Source: Halopelagius inordinatus
Lineage (GTDB): Archaea > Halobacteriota > Halobacteria > Halobacteriales > Haloferacaceae
NCBI RefSeq assembly: GCF_900113245.1
Contig: NZ_FOOQ01000001.1
Span: 434,001-498,000 of the forward strand
DNA length: 64,000 bases
Direction of reading: 5' to 3'
Below are positions 45,029 to 54,503 of the stretch, piece by piece; the first letter of the stretch is position 1; each line of letters starts with the position of its first letter. The translations under genes and the position numbers were made by a program. Under the pieces are notes generated by a model. That model had not been told where the DNA came from and ran no database searches. It saw nothing but the letters and a program-made list of their open reading frames with translations.

Positions 45029-46234
45029 TTACGGCTCCGCCGTCGCGTACGTCGCCGCGACGACGACGGACGCGGCGACGACCAACAGGGCACCGACGAC
45101 GACGAACGCGGACGGGGCCGACCAGACGTCGATGACGATACCGAGAAGCGTCGGGCTGACGACGGCACCCACCGACAGTCCGGTAAAGAAGAACCCGAAG
45201 CTCTTACCGACCGCGTCGGGGTCGGCGACGCTGTTTGCGAACTTGTCTCGCGACGGGAGCGCGAGGCCGAACAGAAACCCGGTCAGCGAAAGCGCCGCGA
45301 GAGCGACGGCGAAACTGGCGCTGGAGACGCCGAGTACGAGTACCCCGACTCCGGCGGCCGACAGGACGAACATCCCCACCACGACCCGCCGAAACGACGC
45401 CAGATCGGCGAGCGGTCCCCCGGCGACGACGCCGACGGCCGTACAGGCGAGGTGAACCGTCAACAGCGTGTTCGCCGTCGATTCGGAGAACCCGTACGCG
45501 TCGGCCGCGAGCACCGTGGTGAACGACTGCAGTCCGACGAGCGCCATCATGCTGATCAGGTAGAACACGAACACCAAAAGCAGGTCCGACTGTTTGACGA
45601 AGCCGACCATCTGGCGGAGCGTCTCCGACGCGGAGTCGCCCGGACGCTCCGCCACCTGGCGCGCGTGAACCGAGTCGGTCGTCAGAGCGATTCCCACAGC
45701 GACGACTGCTCCGACGACACCCGCGCCGACCAGAGCGTGGTTCCAACTGACCGCGAGTCCGACGTTCCCGACGACGAGCGGTGCCGCCGCGAAGCCGGCG
45801 TAACCGCCGAAGGTGTGGGCGCTGAACCCAATCCCCTCGTTGTCCGGCGTGGTTACGGCTCCGAGTAGCGCGTAGTCCGCCGGATGAAACACCGACTGCC
45901 CGATGCCGGAGGCGAACGCGAAGCCGAGAAGCGTCCAGTACGACGTCGCAAACCCCGACCCGCCGATACTGAGAGACGTGAGCGCGAGTCCCGAAACGAG
46001 CACCCACTTGGCTCCGATTCGGTCTACGACCTCGCCGAACGGCAGTTGGAGGAGAAGTTGCGGAACGTAGATAGCCGTCACGAGCAAGCCGAGTTGAGCG
46101 GTGGAGGCGTCGAACTCCGCCGCGAGTAGCGGAAACAAAGGCGGATAGGCCAGCAAGAAGACGTGCGAGAGAAAGTGCGCGACCGAAACGACGCCGACGA
46201 CGAACGTCGCGTCGTCCCGTCTGTAACGTCCCAT
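45029..46234 (-). CDS. major facilitator superfamily transporter
   Basis: This 401-residue protein has 12 predicted helices. The MFS signature in loop 2-3 reads FGEVVDRIGAKWVLVSGL and is echoed in the second half by GPLADLASFRRVVVG. The fold resembles fosmidomycin-resistance or nitrate-sugar type exporters, but the substrate cannot be assigned. Confidence 0.88.
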   Translation of the reverse strand: MGRYRRDDATFVVGVVSVAHFLSHVFLLAYPPLFPLLAAEFDASTAQLGLLVTAIYVPQLLLQLPFGEVVDRIGAKWVLVSGLALTSLSIGGSGFATSYWTLLGFAFASGIGQSVFHPADYALLGAVTTPDNEGIGFSAHTFGGYAGFAAAPLVVGNVGLAVSWNHALVGAGVVGAVVAVGIALTTDSVHARQVAERPGDSASETLRQMVGFVKQSDLLLVFVFYLISMMALVGLQSFTTVLAADAYGFSESTANTLLTVHLACTAVGVVAGGPLADLASFRRVVVGMFVLSAAGVGVLVLGVSSASFAVALAALSLTGFLFGLALPSRDKFANSVADPDAVGKSFGFFFTGLSVGAVVSPTLLGIVIDVWSAPSAFVVVGALLVVAASVVVAATYATAEP

Positions 46235-46465
46235 GCGTAGCGTACACGAGAGGCACAGTTAACGGCTACTCTGCTCGCCACACGTCGAGTCGAACGCCAC
46301 GGGGATTCGTCGTCGGTGAAATCCGTCCTCTCACGTCAGAACGCCCATTTCATATCGCGTCTATCGGTTTATCACCCCTCTTCCGAAACTATTCGCTTCT
46401 CGACACCGCTCGCACGCCCTGCGAACCGCTAGTATCGTTTTCGGCGTCGGCCCGTTAGAGACGCT
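46235..46465. other. divergent intergenic region
   Basis: About 230 bp lie between two divergent gene starts (MFS and prenyltransferase). Apart from promoters that must lie here, no clear site stands out. Confidence 0.35.
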
Positions 46466-47662
46466 ATGGCCATCGCACGCCACGGGACCGGGGCGAGAGC
46501 GGCATTCGCGGCCCTCGCCTCGCAGGTTCATCCGGTGTTCATGCTTCCGCCGATCGCGGCGTCGTGGTTCGGTGCCATCCTCGCGGGTGAGTTCGGACTC
46601 CTCGCGGGGGGTATCCACGCGGCGGCGACGTTTTTCGCCGTCTACACGGCGCACGTCAAGGATGGCTTCGTTGACTTCTACCGGCGAAACGAGGACGACG
46701 ACCACCCGATGAGTCGCCGCGGGTGCCACGTCGGGTTGGCGGGCGCGACGCTCGGATTCGCTCTCTGTACTGCCGCCCTCGTCTCTCTCGTCGACGTCGG
46801 CGTCCTCGCTCTCGTCGTCCCGACGTGGGTGCTCGGCTTCTTTCACGCCCCACAGCTAGACATGAACCCCGTGACGGCGACGATAGGCTACCCGCTCGGC
46901 ATCGCACTCAGTATCCTCGGCGGATACTACGTGCAGACGGGCGGCGTCGCGGCGACGCCACTCGCGTTCGCGGGGGTCTTTCTTCTCGTCCTCTCGGGCG
47001 TCAAGACCATCGACGACGCTCAAGACTACGAGTACGACCGCTCTATCGGTAAGCGAACCGTCGCCGTCGTCCTCGGATACGGGAACGCCTTCCGCCTCGC
47101 GGACGTTCTCGTCGGACTCGGACTGTTCGCCGTCGTCGCGGGTACGGTCACCGGTCTCTTTCCCGCGTTCGCTCCCGTCGCGGCACTCGCGTTCGCAGCC
47201 GTCGTGGTGGTCGCTCGGGGGGCGACGCCGCGACTCGCGACGATGCTTCTCGTCCGCGGGGCGTACGTCTTTCTCGCTCTCTTGGTCGTCGCCGTCGCCT
47301 ACCGCCCTCTCGCCGGCGTTCCGCTCCCCGATATCGGCGTCCTCGGCCCGTACACGTATCTCGCGACGGAGGTCCTGTTCGGGACGTTCGCAGCCGTTCT
47401 CCTCGCTCGGGCCGGGCGAGACGCTCTCCGCCGGACGGTCCGAACGGTCGCCGCCGTCTACCCCGTCGCGTACGTCTGGGACTGGTACACCCTCGAAGTC
47501 GGCGTCTTCGCCATTCCGTTGCGGACGGGCGTCGAACTGCTCGGAATCCCGCTCGAAGAGCACATCTTCATGGTCGTCGTCCCGGCGTTCGTCCTCGCGA
47601 TTCACGAGACGCTGGCGGCCAGAGACCCCCCGTCGGCCCGTTCGCCGGACTCCCCGGAGTAG
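46466..47662 (+). CDS. UbiA prenyltransferase fused to a lycopene-cyclase-type (CarR) domain
   Basis: In this 398-residue membrane protein, residues 1-285 form a UbiA-type fold with an acidic second motif KTIDDAQDYEYDRSIGKRT. The usual first Asp-rich motif is altered to FYRRNEDDDHPMS. Residues about 300-390 form a second membrane module ending DWYTLEVGVFAIPL and GIPLEEHIFMVVVP, the PLEE motif of heterodimeric/CarR-type lycopene cyclases. UbiA relatives act in haloarchaea as lycopene elongases for bacterioruberin. The fusion suggests a C50-carotenoid or related terpenoid step, but the reaction is not proven. Confidence 0.85.
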   Translation: MAIARHGTGARAAFAALASQVHPVFMLPPIAASWFGAILAGEFGLLAGGIHAAATFFAVYTAHVKDGFVDFYRRNEDDDHPMSRRGCHVGLAGATLGFALCTAALVSLVDVGVLALVVPTWVLGFFHAPQLDMNPVTATIGYPLGIALSILGGYYVQTGGVAATPLAFAGVFLLVLSGVKTIDDAQDYEYDRSIGKRTVAVVLGYGNAFRLADVLVGLGLFAVVAGTVTGLFPAFAPVAALAFAAVVVVARGATPRLATMLLVRGAYVFLALLVVAVAYRPLAGVPLPDIGVLGPYTYLATEVLFGTFAAVLLARAGRDALRRTVRTVAAVYPVAYVWDWYTLEVGVFAIPLRTGVELLGIPLEEHIFMVVVPAFVLAIHETLAARDPPSARSPDSPE

Positions 47663-47696
47663 CGGCGGGGTCGAGAAACAGCACAGAGAGCGGCGG

Positions 47697-48608
47697 TTAC
47701 TCGGGGTGGTTTCGGACCGTCTCGAACTCGTCGGCCGCGACGGCGTCCGCCACGCTCTCTACGTCCGTCGAATCCGGCATCGAAGCGGGGTACTTGCGCT
47801 CGAAGTAACCGAGGATGTTCTTCACGTCGCGCACGAGGAGTTCGCGGGCGTTGTCGTGGTCCGTCGAGACGGCCTGCGGCCAGTCGAAGACGGTGACGCC
47901 GTCTTCGGCGACGGCGACGTTGTACTCGCTCATGTCGGCGTGGACGTAGCCCGCGTCGTACGCGGAGGCCATCTCGTCGAGGATCAAGTCCAAGACGCCC
48001 ACCGCCTGTTCCTCTGCGAGTTTGGACTTGCCGAGTTCGACGCCCGCGAGTTTCTCCATCACGATGGCGTGGCGGTTCTGGCCGACGGGTCGCGGCACCG
48101 CGACGTCCGGATAGAGGTCTTCGAGCACCTCGTACTCGCGTTCTGCGGCCTTCCGGGCGGTGTAGAGCCACGAGACGTGCTGTCGGTCGGAGGTGTAGTC
48201 GCGTTCGCGCATCACCTCCCGGAAGTTCGTGTACCCCTCGCGGTGGAACTTCAGGGCCAACGGCTTGTACGACTGTACCTCCAACACGTCGCTTTCCTTG
48301 CCGACGCCGAGAGGCGCGCCGACGCCCTGTATCGTCTCTCGCTTCGAGAACGTCCGGAGCGCGAGCGCGTCGTATCCGGCGACCGAGAGCTTGTACCCTT
48401 CGTACTGGATGGTCTTTCGCTCTATCAGTTCTCTCGTCGCGCACCGGTCCAACCTGTAGTCGACGTTTTCGGGAGTGAGACCGGTGAGTTCGGGGAGTTT
48501 GCCGCGATTGACCCACTCGCTGAAGCGCATTCCCTGCTCGACGCCCGAGAGGAGGTAGAAGTCCTCGGGTTCGAGTTCGGCCATCACGCCCGCGACGTTC
48601 CGCACCAT
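47697..48608 (-). CDS. rio2: Rio2 atypical serine kinase
   Basis: The 303-residue kinase acts in maturation of the small ribosomal subunit. ATG 48608 gives the normal start MVRNVAGVMAELEPEDFYLL. The N-terminal winged helix (about 1-90) is followed by the RIO domain: P-loop GVGKESDVLEV, Lys in ALKFHREGY, catalytic loop HADMSEYNVAV, and metal-binding VFDWPQAV. An upstream in-frame ATG at 48674 adds 22 residues outside the family pattern. Confidence 0.93.
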   Translation of the reverse strand: MVRNVAGVMAELEPEDFYLLSGVEQGMRFSEWVNRGKLPELTGLTPENVDYRLDRCATRELIERKTIQYEGYKLSVAGYDALALRTFSKRETIQGVGAPLGVGKESDVLEVQSYKPLALKFHREGYTNFREVMRERDYTSDRQHVSWLYTARKAAEREYEVLEDLYPDVAVPRPVGQNRHAIVMEKLAGVELGKSKLAEEQAVGVLDLILDEMASAYDAGYVHADMSEYNVAVAEDGVTVFDWPQAVSTDHDNARELLVRDVKNILGYFERKYPASMPDSTDVESVADAVAADEFETVRNHPE

Positions 48609-48820
48609 GCCCGGACCGACGCCCGCGAGCCCTAAAAGGGACGCGAGTCGCCCCGCCCCGCTCGAATATATCACATATCGCGATACGAAACGGCACTCCG
48701 AGCAGAGAGTCAGCCTCCGAGTACTGTTTCGCGCGACTCCGGACGCGAAGCGTCCGCCCGAATATCAAAACGGGAGACTGTGCCGCGTAGTTTTATGTCC
48801 TCGCTCGAACACCGCCGACT

Positions 48821-49177
48821 ATGGTCGAGGGACTCCTCATCGGCGACGACCTCCTGAAAGCGAAAGTGAAAGGAGAGCGCGCGGGCGCGGAAGTCGCGGG
48901 GATGCGCTACGTGGGCTACGAGGTGGGCGTGACAGAACGGAGCGTCCACGTCTTGGGGAAACACTGTCGCGCCGACATCGCCGACGAGGACTATCGCTAC
49001 ATCGTCGTCCCCATGGACGCCATCACCGGCCTGAAGATGGTAGACCACACCGACCACGGCCAGACCATCGAACTCCAAACGGCCGACGAGGACGTCACCC
49101 TCCAAAGCGAGAAGCAGTCGACGCTCTCGAAGAACCTCGAACGGTTGTTCGTACTCGTCTGCCGACTGTTGGCGTGA
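48821..49177 (+). CDS. conserved small protein, unknown function
   Basis: The 118-residue soluble protein starts MVEGLLIGDDLLKAK. It is mostly beta-strand-like in the first 85 residues and ends in a hydrophobic amphipathic helix (LERLFVLVCRLLA). Coding character (acidic, third-position GC) and a clean intergenic start support a real gene. I recognise no family. Confidence 0.72.
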   Translation: MVEGLLIGDDLLKAKVKGERAGAEVAGMRYVGYEVGVTERSVHVLGKHCRADIADEDYRYIVVPMDAITGLKMVDHTDHGQTIELQTADEDVTLQSEKQSTLSKNLERLFVLVCRLLA

Positions 49178-49263
49178 GAACCGCCGCGTAATCGACGGAC
49201 CGCTCTCGGTCCCACCGAGAAGGCGACGAAACCGATTTCCGGCGGTCAGTCCTACTTCGGTGC

Positions 49264-50088
49264 ATGACCGACGATGCCCGCGGCCCGTTGGCGGACCGCG
49301 AGTGGCGACTGATACGCGAGGAGGCCCGCGACGGCCCGATGCAGATGGCTCTCGACGAAATCGCCGCCGAGACGGCGGCGGCGGGCGGTCCGCGGACCGT
49401 GCGCGTCTACCGGTGGGAGCCGAGTACGCTCTCTTTGGGCTATCACCAAGACCCGGATACCGTCGATTGGGACCACTGTGCGGACGCGGGCGTCTCCGTC
49501 ACTCGACGACAGACGGGCGGCGGCGGCATCTACCACGATTACGACGGCGACGTCTCGTACTCCATCGTCGCGCCGAAGTCGGAACTCCCGGGCGACCTGA
49601 TGGAGTCGTACCGCATCCTCTGTGACCCCGTCCTCGACGCGTTCGGACGCGCGGGCGTCGACGCCGACTTCGCCGAATCGGAGTCGCCCGAGATATGGTC
49701 GCCCGCCTGTTACCTACGGGCGCTTCACCCCGCCCACGACATCATCTCCGAGGGGCGGAAGATAAGCGGCAACGCCCAGTACCGCCGAAAGGACGCCGTC
49801 ATCCAGCACGGTTCGCTCACCTACTCGGCGGCCGCGGAGAGGCACCTCGACGTGTTCTCGGGCCACGACGTCTCGCCCGAGGCGTTCGGTGAACGCGTCG
49901 TCGGCGTCGACGAACTCTCGGACGCGACTCGCGTGGAGACGGTGGCGGCAGTCGAGTCCGCCCTCGCAGAGTGGGCGGACGCCGCGGAGGGGTCGTGGAC
50001 CGACGACGAACTCGAACGCGCGCGCGAACGCGTAGACGAGAAATACGGCGACGACGAGTGGATCAGACGCCGTCCGAAGGGCCGGTAA
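49264..50088 (+). CDS. lipoate-protein ligase A family protein
   Basis: This 274-residue BPL/LplA-fold protein transfers lipoate or octanoate to lysine of E2 or GcvH proteins. The lipoyl-binding signature RRQTGGGGIYHDYDGDVSYS and the catalytic Lys context GRKISGNAQYR are present. The bacterial-type C-terminal accessory domain is absent; archaea often use a separate LplB-like partner, which is not seen here. LipM-type octanoyltransferase is an alternative. Confidence 0.87.
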   Translation: MTDDARGPLADREWRLIREEARDGPMQMALDEIAAETAAAGGPRTVRVYRWEPSTLSLGYHQDPDTVDWDHCADAGVSVTRRQTGGGGIYHDYDGDVSYSIVAPKSELPGDLMESYRILCDPVLDAFGRAGVDADFAESESPEIWSPACYLRALHPAHDIISEGRKISGNAQYRRKDAVIQHGSLTYSAAAERHLDVFSGHDVSPEAFGERVVGVDELSDATRVETVAAVESALAEWADAAEGSWTDDELERARERVDEKYGDDEWIRRRPKGR

Positions 50089-50093
50089 AGCCC

Positions 50094-50624
50094 TCAGAAC
50101 CCGAACGTATCCGGTTCGTCCGCGCCGAGTTCGGCGACGACGGCGTCGTGTATCTCGCCGACGGGGGGCGTGTCGCGCGAGGGGTCCAACCAGTGGTCGC
50201 CCACCCAGCGATACCGGACGACGCCGTCGGTATCGACGAGAAAACAGGACCGCCTCGAACGCTTCGATAGTTTCAGAAACCGGTAGACGACGTCGAACGC
50301 GTCGGCGACGGCGAGGTCACGGTCCGAGAACAGCGGAAAGCTGAGGTCGAGTCGGTCGATGAACTGCTTGTGCAGGCGGGTCCCCGATTTGCTCACGCCG
50401 ACGACCTGTACGGTGTCGCCCGACGCGAACCAATCGAAGTCGCGGAAGGAACACCACTCTTCGATACAGTCGGGGCTGAAGTCCACCGTGTAGAAGCTGA
50501 GAAGCACCGGTCCGTCCGCCAGTAACTCCGAGAGCGACGTTTCGACTACGTTCCCGTCCGGCCGGACGAGTGGTGCGGTGAACTCCGGTGCCGACGCCCC
50601 GACGGCGAGTCCGTCCCCAGTCAT
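50094..50624 (-). CDS. peroxiredoxin (AhpC/TSA fold)
   Basis: The 176-residue thioredoxin-fold protein starts MTGDGLAVGASAPEFTAPL. The peroxidatic motif appears as YTVDFSPDCIEEWCSFRD, with Cys replacing the usual PxxxTxxC environment in part and a second Cys five residues on. The end DGVVRYRWVGDHW is typical of the family. It is convergent with the ligase gene, with a 5-bp gap. Confidence 0.82.
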   Translation of the reverse strand: MTGDGLAVGASAPEFTAPLVRPDGNVVETSLSELLADGPVLLSFYTVDFSPDCIEEWCSFRDFDWFASGDTVQVVGVSKSGTRLHKQFIDRLDLSFPLFSDRDLAVADAFDVVYRFLKLSKRSRRSCFLVDTDGVVRYRWVGDHWLDPSRDTPPVGEIHDAVVAELGADEPDTFGF

Positions 50625-50738
50625 ACCTCGTCTATACCGTATTCGGTGATAAAGCATCCCGTATAGGTCCCCACCGCTTCGCTCGCCGCGCTACCTCGCT
50701 CCGAAGTCCCTATAGGTATCTACTTCCTGCGGTCTGGC

Positions 50739-51608
50739 ATGCAAGTCGGCGCACACGTCTCGATGTCGAGTTCGAAAGTTTCGAGTGACGAGCAGACGCC
50801 ACCCCACGGAAACCTCGCGAACGCCGTCTTCCGACAGGTCGCCTTCGGCGGCACCTGCGGGCAGATATTCACCACCTCCCCGCAGGTGTGGCGCGACCCC
50901 GAGATAGGCGACGACGAGGCGGAACTGTTCCGAACGGAGACGGCCGACAAACTCGACGGCCCGTGGGTCATCCACTCGTCGTACCTCGTGAACCTCTGTA
51001 CGCCCAAAGACGGCCTCAGGGAGAAGTCGCTCGACTCGATGCAGACGGAGGTAGACACCGCCCACAGACTGGGAATCCCTTACGTCAACGTCCACCTCGG
51101 CGCGCACACCGGTGCGGGCGAACAGCAGGGACTCGACAACGCCGTGTCCGTCCTCGACGAACTCGACGTCCCCGACGACGTGACAGTCCTCATAGAGAGC
51201 GACGCGGGGAGCGGAACGAAGATGGGCGACGACTTCGAGCATCTGGCGTACGTCCTCGACGAGTCGAGCCAGGACCTCGAAATCTGTCTCGACACCGCCC
51301 ACGCCTTCGCCGCGGGGTACGACCTCTCGACGGCCGACAGCGTCGAAGAGACGGTCGAAGAACTCGCCGCCACCGTGGGTCTCGAACATCTGAAGTGCGT
51401 CCACCTGAACGACTCGAAACACGAGTGCGGGACGAACAAGGACGAACACGCCCACATCGGCGAGGGCTACATCGGCGAGGAAGGGATGGACGCGTTCGTC
51501 AACCACCCCGACCTCGCTGACGTCCCTCTCGTCTTGGAGACGCCGACGGAGGACGGCAGAGGGTTCGCGTGGAACATCGACCGGGTGAAAGAGATACGGG
51601 AGAACTGA
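50739..51608 (+). CDS. nfo: endonuclease IV (AP endonuclease)
   Basis: The 289-residue TIM-barrel enzyme cuts DNA 5' of abasic sites in base excision repair. Zinc-ligand motifs include [34 protein letters not shown] (Ala where many have Cys) and [21 protein letters not shown]. The start [11 protein letters not shown] is canonical. It stands alone, followed by a secreted EEP-fold gene. Confidence 0.95.
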   Translation: MQVGAHVSMSSSKVSSDEQTPPHGNLANAVFRQVAFGGTCGQIFTTSPQVWRDPEIGDDEAELFRTETADKLDGPWVIHSSYLVNLCTPKDGLREKSLDSMQTEVDTAHRLGIPYVNVHLGAHTGAGEQQGLDNAVSVLDELDVPDDVTVLIESDAGSGTKMGDDFEHLAYVLDESSQDLEICLDTAHAFAAGYDLSTADSVEETVEELAATVGLEHLKCVHLNDSKHECGTNKDEHAHIGEGYIGEEGMDAFVNHPDLADVPLVLETPTEDGRGFAWNIDRVKEIREN

Positions 51609-51697
51609 CGGCGCGACCGACGAGGTGTGCGAATCTCCGACCTCTCTCCTCTCGGACCGAGAAGCTATTTCACCGATGACGGACAACCCCGTCTCGA

Positions 51698-53071
51698 ATG
51701 CATTCCGGGCCCTCTTCGACCACCCTCTCTCGGCGAACCGCCCTTCGCGTCGGCGCACTCACCGTCGCCGGTCTCTCCGCGACCGGCCTCGGGTCCCGTC
51801 GAACGCGCGCCCGCGGCGACGACTCCGAGGTGACCGTCGCCACCCGTAACCTCGGACTCGGAGCGAACCTCGCTTCGCTCTTTTTCGTCCGGTCGCCGGA
51901 CGAACTCGCCGAGACGGCCGGGCGGTTGTACCGCGACGTCCGAGACAGCGCGGTCGAACGCCGGATGGCGGCTATCGCGGCCGAACTCGCGGCGCACGAA
52001 CCCGACGTCGTCGGGGTGCAGGAGGCGGCCCTCGTGCGGACGGACGCGTCCGCCGAGGCGACGACGCTGGGGAAGACGAACGCCGAGAACGTCGCCGTCG
52101 ACTTCCTCGCGGAACTGACCGCGGCCCTCGCGGGCGAAGGAGTACCCTACGAGGTGGCGCAGGTGACGACGAACGCCGACGCCGAGTTCCCGGCGGCCAC
52201 CGAGGATGGCCGACTCGACGTTCGCTTGACCGACCGCGACGCCGTCCTCGTTCGCGAGGGGGCCGACGCGACAGTCGAATCGACATCGGAGACGGCCTTC
52301 GACACCGCCCTCGACATCCCCGTCGACGGCGACGTCTACCGGGTCAAGCGGGGGTACGGGACGGTTCGGGCGACGGTCCGCGGACGCGGCGTCTCGGTGG
52401 TGAACACGCACCTCGAATCGGCGTCCGAACGCGTCCGGAACGCGCAGGCGACCCAACTGGCGGATGCGCTCGGGTCTCTCGACGGCCCCCTCGTCGTCCT
52501 CGGCGACGCGAACGACGGCCCCGCGTTCGACGGCGGCGCGTACGAGACGCTGGCGGCCGACTTCACCGACGCGTGGGAGGCCGCCACCCCCGACGACCCG
52601 GGCTACACCTGCTGTCAGCGATCGACACTCGAAAACGAGGACTCGCGTCTCGACGAACGGGTGGACCTCGTCTTGGTCCGAGGCGGTCTGACGCCCACGT
52701 CGGCCGTCCGCGTCGGCGCGGCGCCGTCGGACCGCATCGACGCCGGAGACGGGCGGACCCTGTGGTCCTCCGACCACGCGGGCGTCGTCGCGACTCTCGC
52801 CCGGACCACAGAGAGTGCGGAGTCGGAGACGGCCGAGAGGCGGACGACGGCGGCGGACGGGAACGCGACGACGGGTCCGACGAACCGGACGGCGACGACC
52901 GACTCGACCGGTGAGACGGCGGACGACCGAACGCGGGAGGCGACCTCGAACGAGTCGCGACCCGGAACCGCGTCGGACGCCGAGACGCCTGGGTTCGGAC
53001 CGGTCGCGAGTCTCGCGGGACTTTTCTGTGGCGGCGCGGCACTCGCGCGACGGGCGCGACGCGACGACTGA
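51698..53071 (+). CDS. secreted endonuclease/exonuclease/phosphatase-fold protein with PGF-CTERM
   Basis: The 457-residue exoprotein has a Tat signal (SRRTALRVGALTVAG) and an EEP hydrolase domain (about 45-370). The domain has VTVATRNLGLG, the catalytic Glu in VVGVQEAAL, NTHLES, GDANDGP and the final SDHAGVVATL. A Thr/Ser/Asn/Asp-rich, glycosylation-prone stalk leads to the PGF-CTERM sorting end TPGFGPVASLAGLFCGGAAL then RR, processed by archaeosortase A to a lipid anchor. The substrate could be nucleic acid or phospho-ester nutrients; phosphate scavenging is a guess. Confidence 0.88.
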   Translation: MHSGPSSTTLSRRTALRVGALTVAGLSATGLGSRRTRARGDDSEVTVATRNLGLGANLASLFFVRSPDELAETAGRLYRDVRDSAVERRMAAIAAELAAHEPDVVGVQEAALVRTDASAEATTLGKTNAENVAVDFLAELTAALAGEGVPYEVAQVTTNADAEFPAATEDGRLDVRLTDRDAVLVREGADATVESTSETAFDTALDIPVDGDVYRVKRGYGTVRATVRGRGVSVVNTHLESASERVRNAQATQLADALGSLDGPLVVLGDANDGPAFDGGAYETLAADFTDAWEAATPDDPGYTCCQRSTLENEDSRLDERVDLVLVRGGLTPTSAVRVGAAPSDRIDAGDGRTLWSSDHAGVVATLARTTESAESETAERRTTAADGNATTGPTNRTATTDSTGETADDRTREATSNESRPGTASDAETPGFGPVASLAGLFCGGAALARRARRDD

Positions 53072-53129
53072 ACCGCCTCCCGCGGGGCGGACCGACTCTC
53101 TTTTGTCGCCGCCGCGGCTACCGACGCCC

Positions 53130-53939
53130 GTGCGGAAGTTCTCGAAAGCGTATCTGCGACGGACGCGAGAGGGGATGTGGGACGACTCCCGCGACGCCCT
53201 CTCTGATCTCTCTCTTTCCGACCGAACCCGCGTCTTAGACGCCGGGGCCGGGACGGGCGAACTCGCCCGCGTCCTCGACGAGGAGACGCCCGGGGAGGTG
53301 GTCTGTCTCGACGCGGACGCCGAACTCGCGCGCGTCGCACGCGAACGGACGGGGTTGCAGACGGTCACCGGCGACGCGACGCGACTCCCCTTCGCGGACG
53401 ATTCGTTCGACCTCGCGGTCTGTCAGGCGCTTTTGGTCAATCTCCCCGACCCCGCGGCGGCGGTATCCGAGTTCGCCCGCGTCTCTTCTGGCCTCGTCGC
53501 CGCCGTCGAACCCGACAACGCCGACGTGGGCGTCGATTCGACGGTGGCCGCCGAAGTCCCACTCGAACGCTCCGTCCGCGAGGCGTACATCGAGGGCGTC
53601 GCCACGAACGTGGCCCTCGGCGACCGGGTGACGGAACTGTTCTCTGCGACGGGCCTGCGCGACGTGCGGACGCGGCGCTACTACCACCAGAAGACGGTCG
53701 AACCGCCGTACGACGAACACCAACTCGAGAGTGCGGCACGGAAAGCGAGCGGCGCGGGCATCGACGCCCACGAAGCCGAACTCCGCCGCGTCCTCTCTGC
53801 GTCGGAGTACGACGCGCTTCGCCGCGACTGGCGGGAGATGGGGCGGGCTGTCGTCGAACAGATGCGCGAGGAACGCTACCGTCGCGCCGAAGTCGTCCCG
53901 TTCGACGTCACGGTCGGGCGCGTGCCCGACGCGAAGTGA
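53130..53939 (+). CDS. SAM-dependent class I methyltransferase
   Basis: The GTG at 53130 opens VRKFSKAYLRRTREGMWDDS, giving 269 residues. Rossmann motif I is VLDAGAGTGELARVL (about 36-50), followed by CLDADAELARVA and DDSFDLAVCQALLVNLPDP, typical of UbiE/COQ5-like enzymes. The substrate is unknown. An upstream in-frame reading overlaps the previous gene and is rejected. Confidence 0.88.
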   Translation: MRKFSKAYLRRTREGMWDDSRDALSDLSLSDRTRVLDAGAGTGELARVLDEETPGEVVCLDADAELARVARERTGLQTVTGDATRLPFADDSFDLAVCQALLVNLPDPAAAVSEFARVSSGLVAAVEPDNADVGVDSTVAAEVPLERSVREAYIEGVATNVALGDRVTELFSATGLRDVRTRRYYHQKTVEPPYDEHQLESAARKASGAGIDAHEAELRRVLSASEYDALRRDWREMGRAVVEQMREERYRRAEVVPFDVTVGRVPDAK

Positions 53940-54155
53940 CTACCCCAAAAACAGGTCCGCGAGGTTCCCGCTGGACCCGCGGCGGTAGAGTTCCGAGTAG
54001 CCGCAGTCCGCGCAGGAAACCACCGTGAAGCTCCGGTTCTGTACGTCGAACAGCTTCGAGAAACCGGTGCCGCTCGTCGCTATCGAGTCCATCTCGGTTT
54101 CGGTGCCGCCGCATTTCGGACAGCCTCTGTCGTCGTCGCGTTCTGGAGGGCTCAT
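53940..54155 (-). CDS. zinc-ribbon protein (DUF2082-like)
   Basis: The 71-residue protein has CPKCGGTE at the N-terminus and VVSCADCGYSELYRR near the C-terminus, the paired CxxC knuckles of nucleic-acid-binding zinc ribbons in which the second reads CxxCGYxE. A start at MSPPERDD (ATG 54155) is preferred. It abuts the methyltransferase stop on the opposite strand. Confidence 0.82.
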   Translation of the reverse strand: MSPPERDDDRGCPKCGGTETEMDSIATSGTGFSKLFDVQNRSFTVVSCADCGYSELYRRGSSGNLADLFLG

Positions 54156-54240
54156 ACACCGGAACGTTCCCACAGAGCGGTAAATATCTTCTCCGGCCCG
54201 CGGGAGAAGAACTACCTATCGGGGGTACAGAGGTTCACAC

Positions 54241-54471
54241 ATGGACGGTGGCCTGTTTCTCGTCTTCGTCCTCCTCTCTCTCGGCGGAACGGTCGCGCTC
54301 TACCACGCAATCGAGTCCGAGACGGCCGACCCGGAGGTGATGGACCGAAGAGAGGCGGAGTCTATCGCCCGCGAGGAGGCTCAACGCCGGGCGCGGCGAC
54401 TCGGACGCCGACGTGACGAACCGCGCTCGTCGGCTCGCCGGACGCAGTCCGGTGACCGCGACGACGAGTGA
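54241..54471 (+). CDS. small single-TM protein with basic tail
   Basis: This 76-residue protein has one N-terminal membrane helix (LFLVFVLLSLGGTVALYHAI) followed by a charged Arg/Glu-rich cytoplasmic helix (EEAQRRARRLGRRR). No family is recognised. The clean start and typical haloarchaeal composition make it plausible as a gene. Confidence 0.6.
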   Translation: MDGGLFLVFVLLSLGGTVALYHAIESETADPEVMDRREAESIAREEAQRRARRLGRRRDEPRSSARRTQSGDRDDE

Positions 54472-54503
54472 GCGTCCGCGTCGCCGACCGCCTCGTCCGC
54501 GGA

